Shown here: positions 1 to 12,917 of the stretch, piece by piece
Position numbering within the stretch: the stretch's first letter is position 1
Layout: every line of letters starts with the position of its first letter
Source: Paratrimastix pyriformis
Taxonomy: Eukaryota > Preaxostyla > Paratrimastigidae
Assembly (NCBI GenBank): GCA_027972325.1
Contig: JAPMOS010000022.1
Coordinates: 434,001 to 498,000 of the forward strand
DNA length: 64,000 bases
Reading direction: 5' to 3'
Position numbers and translations under genes: made by a program
The notes under the pieces: model-generated
Database searches by the model: none
The model's input: the letters and a program-made list of their open reading frames with translations, nothing else
Told to the model about the DNA's origin: nothing

Positions 1-1127
1 CGCCCGCCCTGCTGAGCCTGTGGCCGCTCGAGGGCAGCCTGGACGGGGCGTTGGCGGTTCGGCTGACGGGCACCAACATCCGCCCCGGCGCGACTGTCCT
101 CCTGGATGGGCTGCCCTGCAACTGCACCCTCACGTCACCCTGCGTCAGCTGCGAGGGCCTCTCGGTATGCAACTGCACGGTGTTCAACGTGACGGCCCTG
201 TCCTGTGTCATCCCAGCCGCCCGGCAGGAGGTTCGGGATCGGCTCGACCACCACCAGCCGCGGGTGGCCGTCGATCTGGTGCTGATCAACCGCGACATGA
301 CCGCGGCCGCCATGCCGGGGGCCTTCTGCTACACGGGCGGCCGTCCGTTCGTGGGGTGTCAATGTGGGTGCAGGTGCTGGTGGCTGTGTTCCTGGGTTCT
401 CGTCGCCCCCCCCCCCCCCCCCCCCCCCCCATGCCACCGCCCGGCATCTTCTGACTGCGTCCCATTTCCTCCCATCCTCCCCTTTCCCCCAGTCCTGTCG
501 CTGGTTGGGGTGATCGCGATCTCAGCTTGCTGCACGGGGCTGCTGGTCGGCCTGGTGGTCACGATGCTGATCGTCTCGCTGCGGGCCCGGCCCGAGGCGC
601 GTGACGACCGGGTGGACCCGTCCCCGTCCCAGACCCCATCACCGACCCGGTCGCCGACCCCCGAATCCATCGCCCTCATCGCCTCGGCGTCGTCCTCAGC
701 CGGGGGGCCCATCACCTCATCCACGTGCAGCAGCACCAGCCTCAGCGCCAGTTTCGGGAGCCCGCTGCTGGCGCCCAGGCGCGCTCCCCCGGTGAAGCCT
801 TTCCGGCGGATTCTGCCCCCGGCCCACCACCACAAGGGGACACTCGCCCGGACAGGGGGAGGAGAGTCGACGGGTTCCCTCCCGCATGCATTGCCAGAGG
901 AACCGACTCCGCCCTCGCCCGGGTCTGCATCCCACCCGACGCTTCCACCTCCGCCACCCTCGCCGGATGATGTGGCAATCACCGCGGAGGAGTCGACGCG
1001 ACCCCCGCACCCGATCGACTCCACCTCGCAGCCGAGCGCAGAAGAAGCTGTCCGGGAACCACCGACTGACGACCAGGGCGCGGAATTACGGCCGGATCGT
1101 TCGGAAAACCCCTCCGCCACACAGTGA
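1..1127 (+). CDS. C-terminal part of an IPT/TIG-domain single-pass membrane protein (5' end outside window)
   Basis: The open frame enters from the left edge and ends at the stop at 1125-1127. The first ~115 residues contain an IPT/TIG-like beta segment (VRLTGTNIRPGATVLLDG) followed by a Cys-rich stretch with N-glycosylation-type NCT/NVT sites, as in extracellular domains. An intron of about 130 nt with a run of ~25 C (406-430) ends at the AG at 491-492; its donor is probably GTCAAT at 358. The next exon opens with a hydrophobic helix (LSLVGVIAISACCTGLLVGL) and then a cytoplasmic tail of about 200 residues rich in Pro, Ser and Thr. This suggests a type I surface receptor or adhesion protein. 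Ligand and exact family are not recognisable because the N-terminus is missing. Confidence 0.6.
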   Translation, partial: PALLSLWPLEGSLDGALAVRLTGTNIRPGATVLLDGLPCNCTLTSPCVSCEGLSVCNCTVFNVTALSCVIPAARQEVRDRLDHHQPRVAVDLVLINRDMTAAAMPGAFCYTGGRPFVGCQCGCRCWWLCSWVLVAPPPPPPPPCHRPASSDCVPFPPILPFPPVLSLVGVIAISACCTGLLVGLVVTMLIVSLRARPEARDDRVDPSPSQTPSPTRSPTPESIALIASASSSAGGPITSSTCSSTSLSASFGSPLLAPRRAPPVKPFRRILPPAHHHKGTLARTGGGESTGSLPHALPEEPTPPSPGSASHPTLPPPPPSPDDVAITAEESTRPPHPIDSTSQPSAEEAVREPPTDDQGAELRPDRSENPSATQ

Positions 1128-1331
1128 CTGACTCATTCGCCTCCACCCTCCCTCCTCCCACCCCACCTTCTCCGGCTCTCTTTTTTTCACTCCGCCCATC
1201 ATTCCCAACCCATCTGCTCACATCACAACTCCCCACGCGACCGACACATCATTTTGAGTTTCCGCTTTTGGGTTGTTCTTATTGTTTGGCTTTTTTTCAG
1301 AGGGTTTCGTTCTTGGGTAAAACCGAAAGAA

Positions 1332-2429
1332 ATGGCTCTACTGGCCGTCAAAGTGACAAGGGAATCTGGCCTCGGGGAGCAACGAGCCAGCAGGCGAGGC
1401 GGGGCCGCTGTCTTTATGGATTTCCAGGTCTTGACGATCTCATCCGCAAAATTATCTTTACCACTCTCACAGAATCAGAACTCTCTCCCCGCCCCATTGC
1501 CGTCTCTGTTCTCGTTCGGTCCCAAAGATATCCAAACGTTTCTCGAGTCGGGTGGGCAACTAAATTTGTTGCCGAACATCAATGGAAGATACCAACACAT
1601 CGCAAATCCATTCCTAGGGACACCTTTTTGGCTGCTGGGCGCTGGAATGTTGGGATACTCATTTCGCTGTGTCGATACCGGTGGTGGTGACACCCTTGTG
1701 GTCGTCAAGGTGCTGCGTGCGTTCCAGGGTCAACCCGAGTTTGATCAGGCCATTCTCTCTGGGTTCTATTGGTGGCACGGCCTCACCAACCCTCCCAAGC
1801 CGCACATCGCCCCGGCGTCAGGGGCCCCCTTCGCTGCTCAGGTCGAGCCGAACGGGCCACAGTGCGTTTGCATGGTCAGCCCTTTTTGCGAGGGCGGCGA
1901 TTTGGATGGGGTGATTCGACGGGGTGACGCCAACACTCCCGAGGAGCGCTGGCGGATCGCAAAGGGCCTGTTCATCGGCCTGGGTTATCTCCACACCAAG
2001 CCGCTCCCCTGGAGCCCATGCCCCCTGCTGCATAACAACATCAAACCGCCCAATGTGCTGATGCGCCGCAATCCGGCGGATCATTGGCGGTTGGAGCCGC
2101 TGCTGGCCGACTTTACCCGGGCGGTCGAGCTCTCCCCCGGTGGGGATGGCCACCTGGCTGGGACCCCCGGCTTTGCCGCCCCCGAACTCCTGCAGCAAGC
2201 GCCCAACCACCTTTCCGCGGACGTGTATGCGTTGGGGTGCACCCTCTACTGCCTCTATGCCGGGGTGGATTCCACACGTTTGGTCGAGGTCCCCCCGCCC
2301 GAGAGCCTGCGGGAAGTCTTTGCCGAATTACCCGCAACGGTGCGTGAGCTGGTGGTGGCCATGTGTGCCCAATCCCCGGGCGACCGACCAACGATGAGCG
2401 CTATCCTCGCGGCGGTGGCCGGGGTCTAA
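1332..2429 (+). CDS. Protein kinase-like protein, predicted pseudokinase
   Basis: A kinase fold is visible. The glycine loop is GAGMLGYSFRC, the VAIK-type lysine lies in LVVVKVL, an acidic segment EGGDLDGVI follows, the catalytic loop reads LLHNNIKPPNVLM, the Mg loop LLADFTRAVE, then GTPGFAAPELL and the helix-F segment SADVYALGCTLYCLY. The HRD aspartate (catalytic base) is Asn and the Arg is also Asn, so phosphotransfer is unlikely, while the ATP-binding Lys and the DFG-type Asp are kept (DFT). The ATG at 1332 was chosen as first in frame; the 5' part (1254-1500) has low conservation and may hold an intron, because a TTTTTTTCAG acceptor-like site lies near 1300. Alternative: an active kinase with a divergent loop. 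The family (TKL- or NEK-like) cannot be fixed by eye. Confidence 0.65.
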   Translation: MALLAVKVTRESGLGEQRASRRGGAAVFMDFQVLTISSAKLSLPLSQNQNSLPAPLPSLFSFGPKDIQTFLESGGQLNLLPNINGRYQHIANPFLGTPFWLLGAGMLGYSFRCVDTGGGDTLVVVKVLRAFQGQPEFDQAILSGFYWWHGLTNPPKPHIAPASGAPFAAQVEPNGPQCVCMVSPFCEGGDLDGVIRRGDANTPEERWRIAKGLFIGLGYLHTKPLPWSPCPLLHNNIKPPNVLMRRNPADHWRLEPLLADFTRAVELSPGGDGHLAGTPGFAAPELLQQAPNHLSADVYALGCTLYCLYAGVDSTRLVEVPPPESLREVFAELPATVRELVVAMCAQSPGDRPTMSAILAAVAGV

Positions 2430-2501
2430 AGTGGCGAGGGCAGGAGGTCTGGCAGTGGGTGTGTGCGTGTGCCATCCAGAGAAAGAAGTGTCGTGTGTGT
2501 G

Positions 2502-4035
<1,534 letters not shown>

Positions 4036-4126
<91 letters not shown>
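4036..4126. repeat. Second (TG)n tract, about 45 units
   Basis: A pure 91-bp TG repeat located ~190 bp beyond the stop codon of the minus-strand axonemal-repeat gene, so between two convergent transcription units. Confidence 0.95.
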
Positions 4127-4127
<1 letters not shown>

Positions 4128-4315
4128 TCACATCTCACGACCGTCTCCTCTGACCTCAAACAGCGCGTGACGGCCGACATTCGCAGATACGCGAGTTTTG
4201 GCTGCCCGTTCGGCCCGGTTGGCTTAAAATACAATTCGTACCGACGGCGCCGACAAGAACGAGAAGAAGAAGAAAACAAACGCCTCCATCCTCCCATCCC
4301 CCACCCCCCCATCCT

Positions 4316-5548
4316 TTACGCCCTCCCGGGCGGGGCCTGGTCGGCGGGGATCTCCTCCCACTGGGACATATCCACCGAGTGCGGCACAAAGCGCGCCACC
4401 TGCTCGCTGACGTACTCGGAGGGGTGGTTCCGGTCCCCCAGCTGGAAGTGGTGCCCCCGCAGCGCCTGCCGTTGCTGGGCCGGGGTCAGGTCGCTCTCAC
4501 CCCCCGGTTCGGTCGACTTGGCCGGGGCGGCAGAGGTGGAGGTGGCCGACCCTGGGGACACAAATTGGGACCTGGTCTCCGTCTTGAAGCCCTCGGGGCG
4601 CGGGTGCAACGTGTCCCCGAAGGTGACGTGGGTCCGCTAAGGAAAGGAAGAAGGTGGCGATCATCATATGCGGTGGTTCGGGCAGTCGCTTCGGCCGGGA
4701 AAAAATGGACGGGGGAGTGGCAGGGGGAGGGGGGGGGGGGGGGGGGATGTGGACCTGGAGCTCGCGGGTGGAAATGGTCTGCTTGGCGCCCATGGCAAGG
4801 GCCTCGTCGGCCCCGACGGGCCGGTAGGATGCCTGGGTCACCGTGGTGAAATGGTCCTGCCCGTGGCTCACGGCAGGGTCCGTGAAGGACCAGTTCGCTG
4901 AGTCCGGGGGAGGTGGGGGACAAAGACGGAGAAGGGTGAGAGGGGGTGAGAGAAGCAGGAGGGGGGGTAACAGACCCATGCGAAGCCGTTGCCGGTCCAA
5001 TGGGGGCTGGCGGTCGACCTCCTTGTGGTGGACAAAGTCCTGCTGTTTGATTGTGCGAAAAACCTCTGTGTTGGAGGCGTCAGGCTGGGGTCGGTGGATG
5101 AGTCAGCGAACGAGAGGGACACTGGAACAGACGCGAGAAGAATCGCCCAAGCCAATGTGGGAACCCTGAAGTTGGGGGTTGATCGGAGTCACTTTTCGGT
5201 AGTCCGATGGTGGTTGTCTGAACGACTCTGAGGTCTCCGAGACGAAATTGAGATCTCGCTCGTCGCCAAGCTCGAAGTTGCTCTTTCTGAGCTGAACGCT
5301 GTTGATTTTTGGTGTCCTCTCGTCGTCCCTGGATCTTTCGTATTGCGGAAAAGCAACCTGTTGCGTAGAAACCATAGCCAAAGAGGGATCTGGGTTGGGA
5401 TCGCTGAAGAGCAAGTGAGTCCACACGTGCATGTGGGCACAAACCCCAATGTGATATGGCTGCTTCTTAATTCTGCAACAGCCTCGGGCTTCTTCCTGCG
5501 ATAAAGTTTATCGGACTGGAACTGCTGAGTCTGTTCTTTTTTGCTCAT
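4316..5548 (-). CDS. Axonemal-type repeat protein (multiple S/H-x-x-LGD...F/Y motifs)
   Basis: Starts at the ATG at 5548 (MSKKEQTQQFQS) and ends with the TAA at 4316-4318. Short repeats recur across exons: LRSSHITLGD, LRKSNFELGDERDLNF, LQGSHIGLGD, RRTHVTFGDTLHPRPEGFKT and LRGHHFQLGDRNHPSEYVSE, each followed by an aromatic and acidic/Thr-rich segment. Such 'SHxxLGD...Y.S...F' repeats are typical of small microtubule-inner or axoneme-associated proteins of cilia; assignment to one CFAP family is not possible by eye. A 41-nt intron (5404-5444, donor GTTTGT) restores the first LGD motif. Further introns lie near 5100, 4900-4980 and 4620-4745, the last with a C run on the sense strand. The start codon is 42 bp from that of the plus-strand neighbour. 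Confidence 0.6.
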
Positions 5549-5590
5549 CACTCGGAAACGGCTCTGATCAGCCTCACAAGCTCGTGGGAA

Positions 5591-6854
5591 ATGAAGCTCG
5601 CTTTTCAGCTCTTTCTCGCGGCGTTTCTCGTTGCCTCGGTTCGTTGCACATCCTGGGACGATGTGGACAATGTCCTGAGTGCCGCTGTGGCAGATAAGGC
5701 ATTCCCTGGATGTGTTGCAGTGGTGGGTGGAGAGAAGGGTATTCTCTATTCGAAGGCCTTCGGCAACTTTGTCTTTCCGGGCGATTCAGCCCCACTGACT
5801 CCGGGTGTGAACCCTCCTATGACCCTGGATGTCTGTTTCAGTTTTTTCGTTGGTCCCTTGTTTGCCAAATGTCGACCTCTTTCTTGGTGCGCAGACGATT
5901 TTTGATATCGCCTCTCTTTCGAAGGTTGCGATTACCACCACCGCCACTGCCCAGCTCTACGAGGCTGGGTACATCAACCTTGACGATCCTGTCACCTCCT
6001 ATCTCGGTTCGAGTTATGCCTCTCATCCTGGCAAGGACCGGATCACGATTCGGAATCTGATGCTCCACAACGCCGGTTATCCCCCAGATCCCACCCCTGG
6101 CTTCAGTCTGTTACCCCCGTTGATTGTTGACCTCACGGCCCCGGTCCCAGTCGCAAAGGAGTTCGGATGCCCTGCCACCAGCCAGGAGCATCCCCCGCAG
6201 GACTTCACCTGCCAGGTGAAGGTGTACCAGGCAATCTACGACCAGGTCCGGCTCCGTCCTTTGCCCTGCCGGATCCTCACACCACCCACAATCGCTGATC
6301 TGGGGGGTGATGTGCAGGATCTGGTTCGGATGCCCGGCGTCGAGTACGACTACAGCGACCTCAGGTCTGGTGGCTCTCCCCCCTCACGGAGGCCTCGATC
6401 CCCCCCCCCCCCCCCCCCGGGAGTGGTAATGGTGGTGGGTGGTGGCGATGGTGGTGGCGATGGTGGTGGCGATGGTGGTGGGTGGTGGTGGTGGGTGGTG
6501 GTGGTGGTGGTGGTGGTGGTTGAGAATGCTTCTCAGGCGGCGCATGTTCTCACTGGTGCCTGCATCCCCCCCCCCCCCCCCCCCCCCCCCGCCCCCGCCC
6601 AGCATGATGACCATGATGTATGTCATCGGCCGCACGGCCCGCCAGTACAACCTGGTGGGAGGCGACGACCTGCTCCCGGAGTGCGTCGCCCGGACCGCCC
6701 GGGCCTGGCACGACCCCAACGCCTCGCCCTCCCGTCCGTCCCTCCCGCCCTGATGACTGTACGATGATGATTGGATGATGATGACTGGATGACCCACCCT
6801 CCCACGCCACCTTCCAACGGCTGCTCGCACCGCTCTCCCGTCTGGTGTGCCTGC

Positions 6855-6887
<33 letters not shown>

Positions 6888-7803
6888 AGGGTTGACCAGT
6901 GCTTCTTCGAGGCATACGTTCGGCTGCACGTGGTGGCCCCGCTCGGCCTGAAGCACACCGGGTATCTGGTCCGACCCGCCACCCCCCCCCCCCCCCCCGT
7001 CGACCTCACCCACACGCCGTTGCCCACACCGGTGTAGATCTCACCCGACCAATGTTGATCTCACCCACGACCCCCCTGATGTCGATCTCACCCTCCCGAT
7101 GTCGATCTCACCCACCACCTTCGCGTCTCTCACCCGCCACACCCCGGCGCCCGCCAGCCCTCGCTGGTCGACCGGCCCAACTGCGCCCCCACCGAGAACG
7201 ACACCTACTATCGCCACGAGGTCGTCCAGGTCCGCCGCGCCGCCGCCCGACTGCCGCCTCGCCCGGCCCCAGCCGAGCAGCCCACACACAGGCGACAGAA
7301 CGCACGCACAGCCACGAGGCACACGCCAGCAACCACCCAGCCACTTCTTGCCCCCCGTCCGGAATCGTCTTGGCAAATTGCCACCCGCTCGCCCACCCAC
7401 CACCCACCACCCACCACCATCACATCATCACATCATCACCCATCACCATCATCCAATCATCATCCAATCATCATCCAATCATCATCCAATCATCATCCAA
7501 TCATCATCCAATCATCATCCAATCATACCCATCATCATCATCATCGCCTGCAGGGCGCGGTGCACGACGAGAACGCCTACGCGAGCGGCGGCATCCAGGG
7601 CCACGCGGCCGTCTTCACGACGGCCATGGAGGCGGCCACCCTGATGCACCGGCTCCTCTTCGCGGCCCCCCGGTACAACCCCCAGCCCGCCCGGTACCTC
7701 AACGAGACCACCGTCAAGTACTTCACCACCGTCGCCGACCCGACCTTCTCCAGCCGGGCCCTGGGATGGGACGTCAACCTCGACCAGGGTCCGCTGCGCT
7801 CCG

Positions 7804-7834
<31 letters not shown>

Positions 7835-8275
7835 CTCACAGCACCGCACGACCGCACGCACCCCGTCGCCCGCCGCCCCCTGCCCCTGCTGGCGCACACA
7901 CGCCCCATTTGCTCGTCGTGTCTGTTCCGGATGGCGTGCTGATGGTGGTGGGACGCAGGCAATGCGGCACCCTGTCCACGCGCACCTTCCGCCACACCGG
8001 CTTCACGGGCACCCAGGTCCGCCATCACATCCTCCTCTCCCACCCACCCCACTCTCTTCCTCCTCCTGGATCCCCACGCGCCCTCCTCCTCCTCTCACCC
8101 ATCATCCGTCCTTCCCGTCTCCCTCCCTCCCCCGCAGCTGTGCGGCGACCCCGACCGGATGATCTACACGGTGTTCTTCACCAACCGGGTGTACCCCACC
8201 CGGCAGAACATGAAGATCGCCAAGGCCCGCACCGCCTTCAACACCGCCGTCCAGAAGGTGGTCGACGGCCAGTGA
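5591..8275 (+). CDS. Secreted serine beta-lactamase-like hydrolase (class C / penicillin-binding fold)
   Basis: The ATG at 5591 opens a signal peptide (MKLAFQLFLAAFLVASVRC). Splicing 5831-5894 (donor GTCTGTTT) joins TLD to TIFDIASLSKV, which carries the SxxK nucleophile motif. The Tyr motif is in EYDYSDL, and the third motif HTG (equivalent of KTG) in TFRHTGFTG. A block typical of eukaryotic and bacterial serine hydrolases (CAPTENDTYYRHEVVQ, then VHDENAYASGGIQGHA) spans the intron at 7230-7554. The last exon (8137-8275) ends YPTRQN..VVDGQ-stop. At least six introns, several with runs of 17-31 C and one with a CATCC-type repeat. A few internal boundaries (6680-6890, 7790-7970) could not be settled. 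Probable role: hydrolysis of an ester or amide outside the cell or in food vacuoles; the substrate is unknown. Confidence 0.8.
7452..7525. repeat. 11-bp tandem repeat (AATCATCATCC) in an intron
   Basis: About seven near-perfect copies inside the intron that precedes the VHDENAYASGG exon of the beta-lactamase-like gene, flanked by (CATCAC)n sequence. Confidence 0.85.
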
Positions 8276-11264
8276 GCCCACGCCATGCGCCCTCCGCCCT
8301 CCGCCCCCCGCCGCCTCGCCCCGAATTCATCCCGCGCTGCGTTCCCCGTTTGTGGGGGCGACCCCCGATTTTCCAACATTGTGCTGTTCTCTCCGCTCGA
8401 AACACGTCTCGGTTTGGCACAGGGGGCGAGTCCATGCGTGGGATGGCTGCCTTGGCCAGACTGTAGTGGATCATCGCGGGGGCGTGCCCGGGGGATATCG
8501 GCATCATCGTCCCCTCGACCCCCACCGCGGCATCATCGTCCCTCGACCTCCTTCTTGTTGATAAATCAATCGGGACGGGCAGCGTTATGGCTGTTACCAG
8601 GTGATCGCCGTTACCAGCGTTTGGCACCCCGCCAACCGCCCCGTCTGCTCCAACCGCCACCCCGCGCCGCCAGCCGCCGTCGTGCCAGCCCGGGCCCGGA
8701 TGGCCATCGGACGGGTGGTGGGCGTGCTGCTGCTGGCGCCCACCCTCCCATTCGACCCGAGGAGGCGGTGGTGGCGGCGGAGGCGGCGGAGGCGGCGGGG
8801 CAGCTGGGGCCGCGCTCTCGGGCAGCCGGAAGCGGATGGGCCGTGGGCCGGCTGCTCCTCCGGGTGGTTCGGGTTGCCGACCATCCTCCGGCTCGGTGCG
8901 GGGTCGCTTGGTCCCCTCGGCGGGGGTCGGGTCGGCTGCTTGGCCGGGTTCGGGGTGACGTACGTCCGCCGGTTCCGTGCGGGGGGGTTTCTTGGCGGCG
9001 CCCTCGGGGGTCAGGTGGTCGACTGCCGGCGGTGTGGATCCGCCCCCGGCCCCGGCGGGCGTGGGGGGGATCGACTGCTGGGGGGTGATGATGACGTCCG
9101 GGGGTGGAGGCCGGATCCGCTTGCGGGCCTTGGGAGGGCTCGCCGTAGGGCCGGCGGGTGCGGGTGCGGGTGCGGGTGCGGGTGCGGGTGCGGTGGCGTC
9201 GGTGGAGGGAGATGGCGGCAGGGCGGCACCCGTGGGGTGTGAGGCCGCTGGCGCGGAAGCGGCGACCGTAGGATGGGGTGAAGTGGGCACAAGCACTGCT
9301 GGTGCTGGTGCTGGTGCTGGTGCTGGTGCTGGTGCTGGTGCTGGTGCTGGTGCCGGAGTGGGTGCTGGAGGTGGTGGAGGAGGTGGTGGCGGCGGTGGGG
9401 CGGGGGTGTGAGCAGGGGCAGGGGAGGAAGCACCTGTGCGGGCGGTTGTGGCTGGAGGGCTGCGGGGTGCCGATGCTGGGGCGGGTGCGGCCGTGGGCTG
9501 GACGGGCACGAGTTGGTCGGCAGGGGTGGCAGGCGGGGCAGATGATGCCTGTGGTCGTGGCGCCGGCGGCTGCTCGGGCGGGAGGGTGTCGCATGCGAAG
9601 GCCGGCTGGGACCCTGCAGGCGCGACCACTGTGTGGCTCGGTGGTGGTGGTGGTGGTGGTGGTGGTGGTGGCGGTGGTGGCGGTGATGATGATGCCGATG
9701 CCGGTGGCGAGGGTGCGGCGGGCGGCGGGCGGCTCGATGGGATCGCCTCCACTGCCCGGGCGGGCGGACATGGGGGTGGCAAGCAGGTGGCGGAGGGCCC
9801 GACGGGCGGCGGGAATGGTTGTTGGACTGCCGAGGGGTCCCCCAGTGTGACGGGGGGTGGGGTAGGCCCGGCGGCAGGCGGTGGGGGAGGAGGGAGTGCC
9901 GTGGGCATGGCCAGGGGCACGGGGACCACCGGATCCCGGGAGAACTCCACCGGGTGCAGCCAGGGGTACCCCAGGGCCTCCTCGCCACCCCGGGCCAGGG
10001 CCCCCTCGATGAAAGGCACCAGCCAGCGGTACCGCTCGGCCAGCGAGCCGCGCAGGGCGGCCACGATGCGGGCCGGAGGCGCGCTGGGCCCGGGCAGGTC
10101 GGGGTAGGCCACCAGGGGCCGGGGCAGGGGCAGCGGGACGGGCGAGAGGGAGGACTCGGGCACGGGGCCACCGACCAGCAGGCAGTCCACCAGCAGGGCG
10201 TACAGGATGGCCGCCTGGTCGGGCAGGGTGGCCGACTGGCTCGCGTGGAGCAGGTACCGGAAGTAGAGCGCCTGCGGGTGATGGCACGGGCCGGGCGAGG
10301 GCGACGATGATGCTGATGCTGATGCTGATGCTGATGCTGATGCTGCTGCTGATGCTGCTGATGCTGATGCTGATGCTGATGCTGATGCTGATGCTGATGA
10401 TTGGATGGTGATGGTGATGGTGATGGTGATGGTGATGGTGATGGTGATGGAGGTGGTGGTGATGGTGATGATGATGATGGCGTGTGTGTGGCGCATGCCC
10501 CATACGGACCGTCTTGGCGTGGGGCGTGATGAGGAGCCCCCAGCGGTCCCTGGCGAAGTCGCAAGTGTACTCGATGAGCCGCTGGTGGACCGGGTCGAAG
10601 CCCAGCCGCGCCACCCGCGCCCTGACGTTCTCCGTGAACATCCGCAGCAGCACCGAGTGCAGCGGGTTCAGGCCCTCGTGCGCCTGGCCCCCAGGGGATG
10701 CAAGTGCGGGGGCGGGATGGGAGAGGGAAGAGCAGAGGGAAGATGAAGGTGCCGGCTGATTCTTGTTATTTGATTTGATTTGTTTTTTGTTTTGTTTTTG
10801 CGAGTCGTGCGGGGGTGGGCATGGGCACGGGCAGGGGCACGGACGGCCGCCTCGTAGCTGCTGTTGGCGGCCAGCTGGAAGGCCAGCTTCTGGAAGGTGT
10901 CGAAGAGCTCGCACTGGCTCTGCGAGAGCGTCTGGCCGGCCCGCCAGCAGCATTCAGGACCGGGGAAAAGACGGGGTGAGAGTTATGTACGAGGTGCGAG
11001 GACAACCCCACTGGAGTGCGTGGACATCCCCACCGGGAGTCAGGCAACACAAACCAACCGGCCGGAAGAACCCCGAGGGGCGGCAAAAACGGAGGAACGG
11101 ATGGAGAGGACCCGGCGGGGAGGGGGGCGAGTGGGGGGTCAGGCAGACCATGGCAGCCAGGGAGTTCGGCTGTCCCCCCGGTGGGGGCCCCTGCATTTGC
11201 ACCGGGAGCATCGACTCCTGCGGCAGTGGCTGCTGCTGCAGCTGGAGCGACTCCTGCGACGCAC

Positions 11265-11295
<31 letters not shown>

Positions 11296-12726
11296 AAAAA
11301 GTTGGGGATGGGGCTGCGACTGGGGCTGCGCAGGCGCCGCCTGGGATGTCGGTGCCTTCTCGAGGTCCATGGGGACACGAGCAGCCTCGACCCGGGGGGA
11401 TTGAGACCTGTTGTCCGACTGCGGTGGGGCTGACGGCTCGGGGACAGCTGGCACGGAGGAGGCGGCGACACGATCCAAGGAGGACGAGGTCGGGGTGATG
11501 GCTCCCAGGGCCGGGGGGGAGGTCGGCTGTGACTGGGGTGGAGTCTCCGGGACCACAGTGGCGAATTCGTCTGGGAGGGCAGCGTCGGCGAGGGCCGGCA
11601 TTAAGGGCCGGACGCGGGGCGACTCGGGACGAGGGGGCGTTGGGCCTGCAGTAGCAATAGCAGCAGGCTCGGGCCCCGGGGTGGGGGGTTGAGGTTCGGG
11701 TGCCGGCGGGGCGGCGTTGACTGCAGGTCGAGTTGCCGGAGAGGGAGTCGGAGTGGGAAGGGCGGGCGGGGCAGGCGTGGACGAGGCGGCATTGGGCCAG
11801 AGGGACGACGAGGGGACGGCTGCCGGGGGTGTGGTGGATGGCGGTGGTGACTGAGGGGATGTGTGTTGTGGCGGCGGTGGTGGCGGGGTCTCCGAGTAGC
11901 GAGAATGAGGCGACCCGGCCGCGACCCGGGCATGTCCACGCGAGCCCGAGGAAGGAGGCGAGTGACGACGGGAGGAGGAGGAGGGGGGTGAGCGCCGGGG
12001 GAGTGAAGGCCTCGAGTGCCCGGGACCGCCACGGGGTCCCCGCCGGGGTGAGCGCCGAGCGGATGATGGCGGACTCGGGCCGCGTCGCGGCGGGGGCAGC
12101 GGGGGCGGCGGATGTTGCGAACGTGGTTCGGTGCGAGGCGGGGAGCGGCCCCCTCCTCTCGAGGACCGGGGTGGGGACGGCGTCCTCCGGCGGCCGGCGG
12201 ACCGGCTTCGGTTCTGTGAGTGAGGCCGGTGCGGGGGCGATGGTTGCGGATGCTGCTTGGTGGTGGCTGTGGATGAGCGCCGGGGGGATTCACGCCGCGA
12301 TGCGCTGCGCGGCGGTGGGGAGTGGCGCTGTTGAACGGATGGTGGCGTGGTGGGAGCCGGTGTGGGAGGCGCTACTCCAGATTTGGGACTGGTGTTGGGA
12401 TGTGGACGTTGCCGTGGAGGTGACCGTTGGCGAGGCGGCGGAGGTGGGCTGTGCCTCTGCATTCCTCGTTGGCGATGGCTCCATCCCTGTCGATCAGGGC
12501 TCCGGCTCCGACGAACTGAATGCGATGGACTGCTTTTGCGCTCGGATGTGGAGGGATGCTGAACGACAGTCTCATCGGCAGCGGTTCTATTCGAAAGTGA
12601 ATGCTTAACTTGTGCCGTCTAATGGGTTACAGACTGAGCATCGGCGACTTCATGTGCGATCAATGCCCTCTCGATTTCCAAACCCTCTTCCTGCCCTGGG
12701 GGCAGAGGAGGAGGCGCATCCGCCAT
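8238..12726 (-). CDS. Large Pro/Ser/Gln-rich protein with a central helical domain, function unknown
   Basis: A multi-exon minus-strand gene. A likely start is the ATG at 12726 (MADAPPPLPPGQ). The N-terminal ~480 residues are RS/SP-rich (SPPRSSRGGGRSPPR), as in nuclear RNA-processing factors, and end in a poly-Gln run encoded by (CTG)n near 11270-11294. A conserved-looking helical part follows over three exons: SQCELFDTFQKLAFQLAANS, then AHEGLNPLHSVLLRMFTENV, then ALYFRYLLHASQ. The intron between the last two (~10277-10519) is mostly TGATGC/GGTGAT repeats. The C-terminal ~550 residues are Pro/Ala-rich with several (PA)n blocks and basic patches (KARKRIRPPPPD). I do not recognise the family. 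The stop at 8238 overlaps the last exon of the plus-strand neighbour by 38 bp; the true end may be earlier. Confidence 0.5.
10306..10450. repeat. Intronic 6-bp repeats (TGATGC)n then (GGTGAT)n
   Basis: ~94 bp of TGATGC units with CTG variants, followed by ~46 bp of GGTGAT units, inside an intron of the minus-strand Pro/Ser-rich gene. Confidence 0.9.
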
Positions 12727-12917
12727 TCGGGAGGAGGAACCAGTCGACAACAGACTCGGGTTATTGCCATCTTGCAGGGTCTCCACACGCTGACCCGCTG
12801 GCCTTTTCCCTTCTTTTCTTTCATCGATGACTTTTCTCTTTGGGGTCGCGAGGGAGGAGAGGAAGATGTTTCGAAAGAATTTTAGAGGACGAGATCGATG
12901 TCCCTTCATTATTGCAT

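Noticed and set aside
5591-8275. Bacterial origin of the beta-lactamase-like gene by recent transfer
   Set aside because: It has at least six introns of the local type and GC-rich codon use like its neighbours; an ancient transfer cannot be judged.
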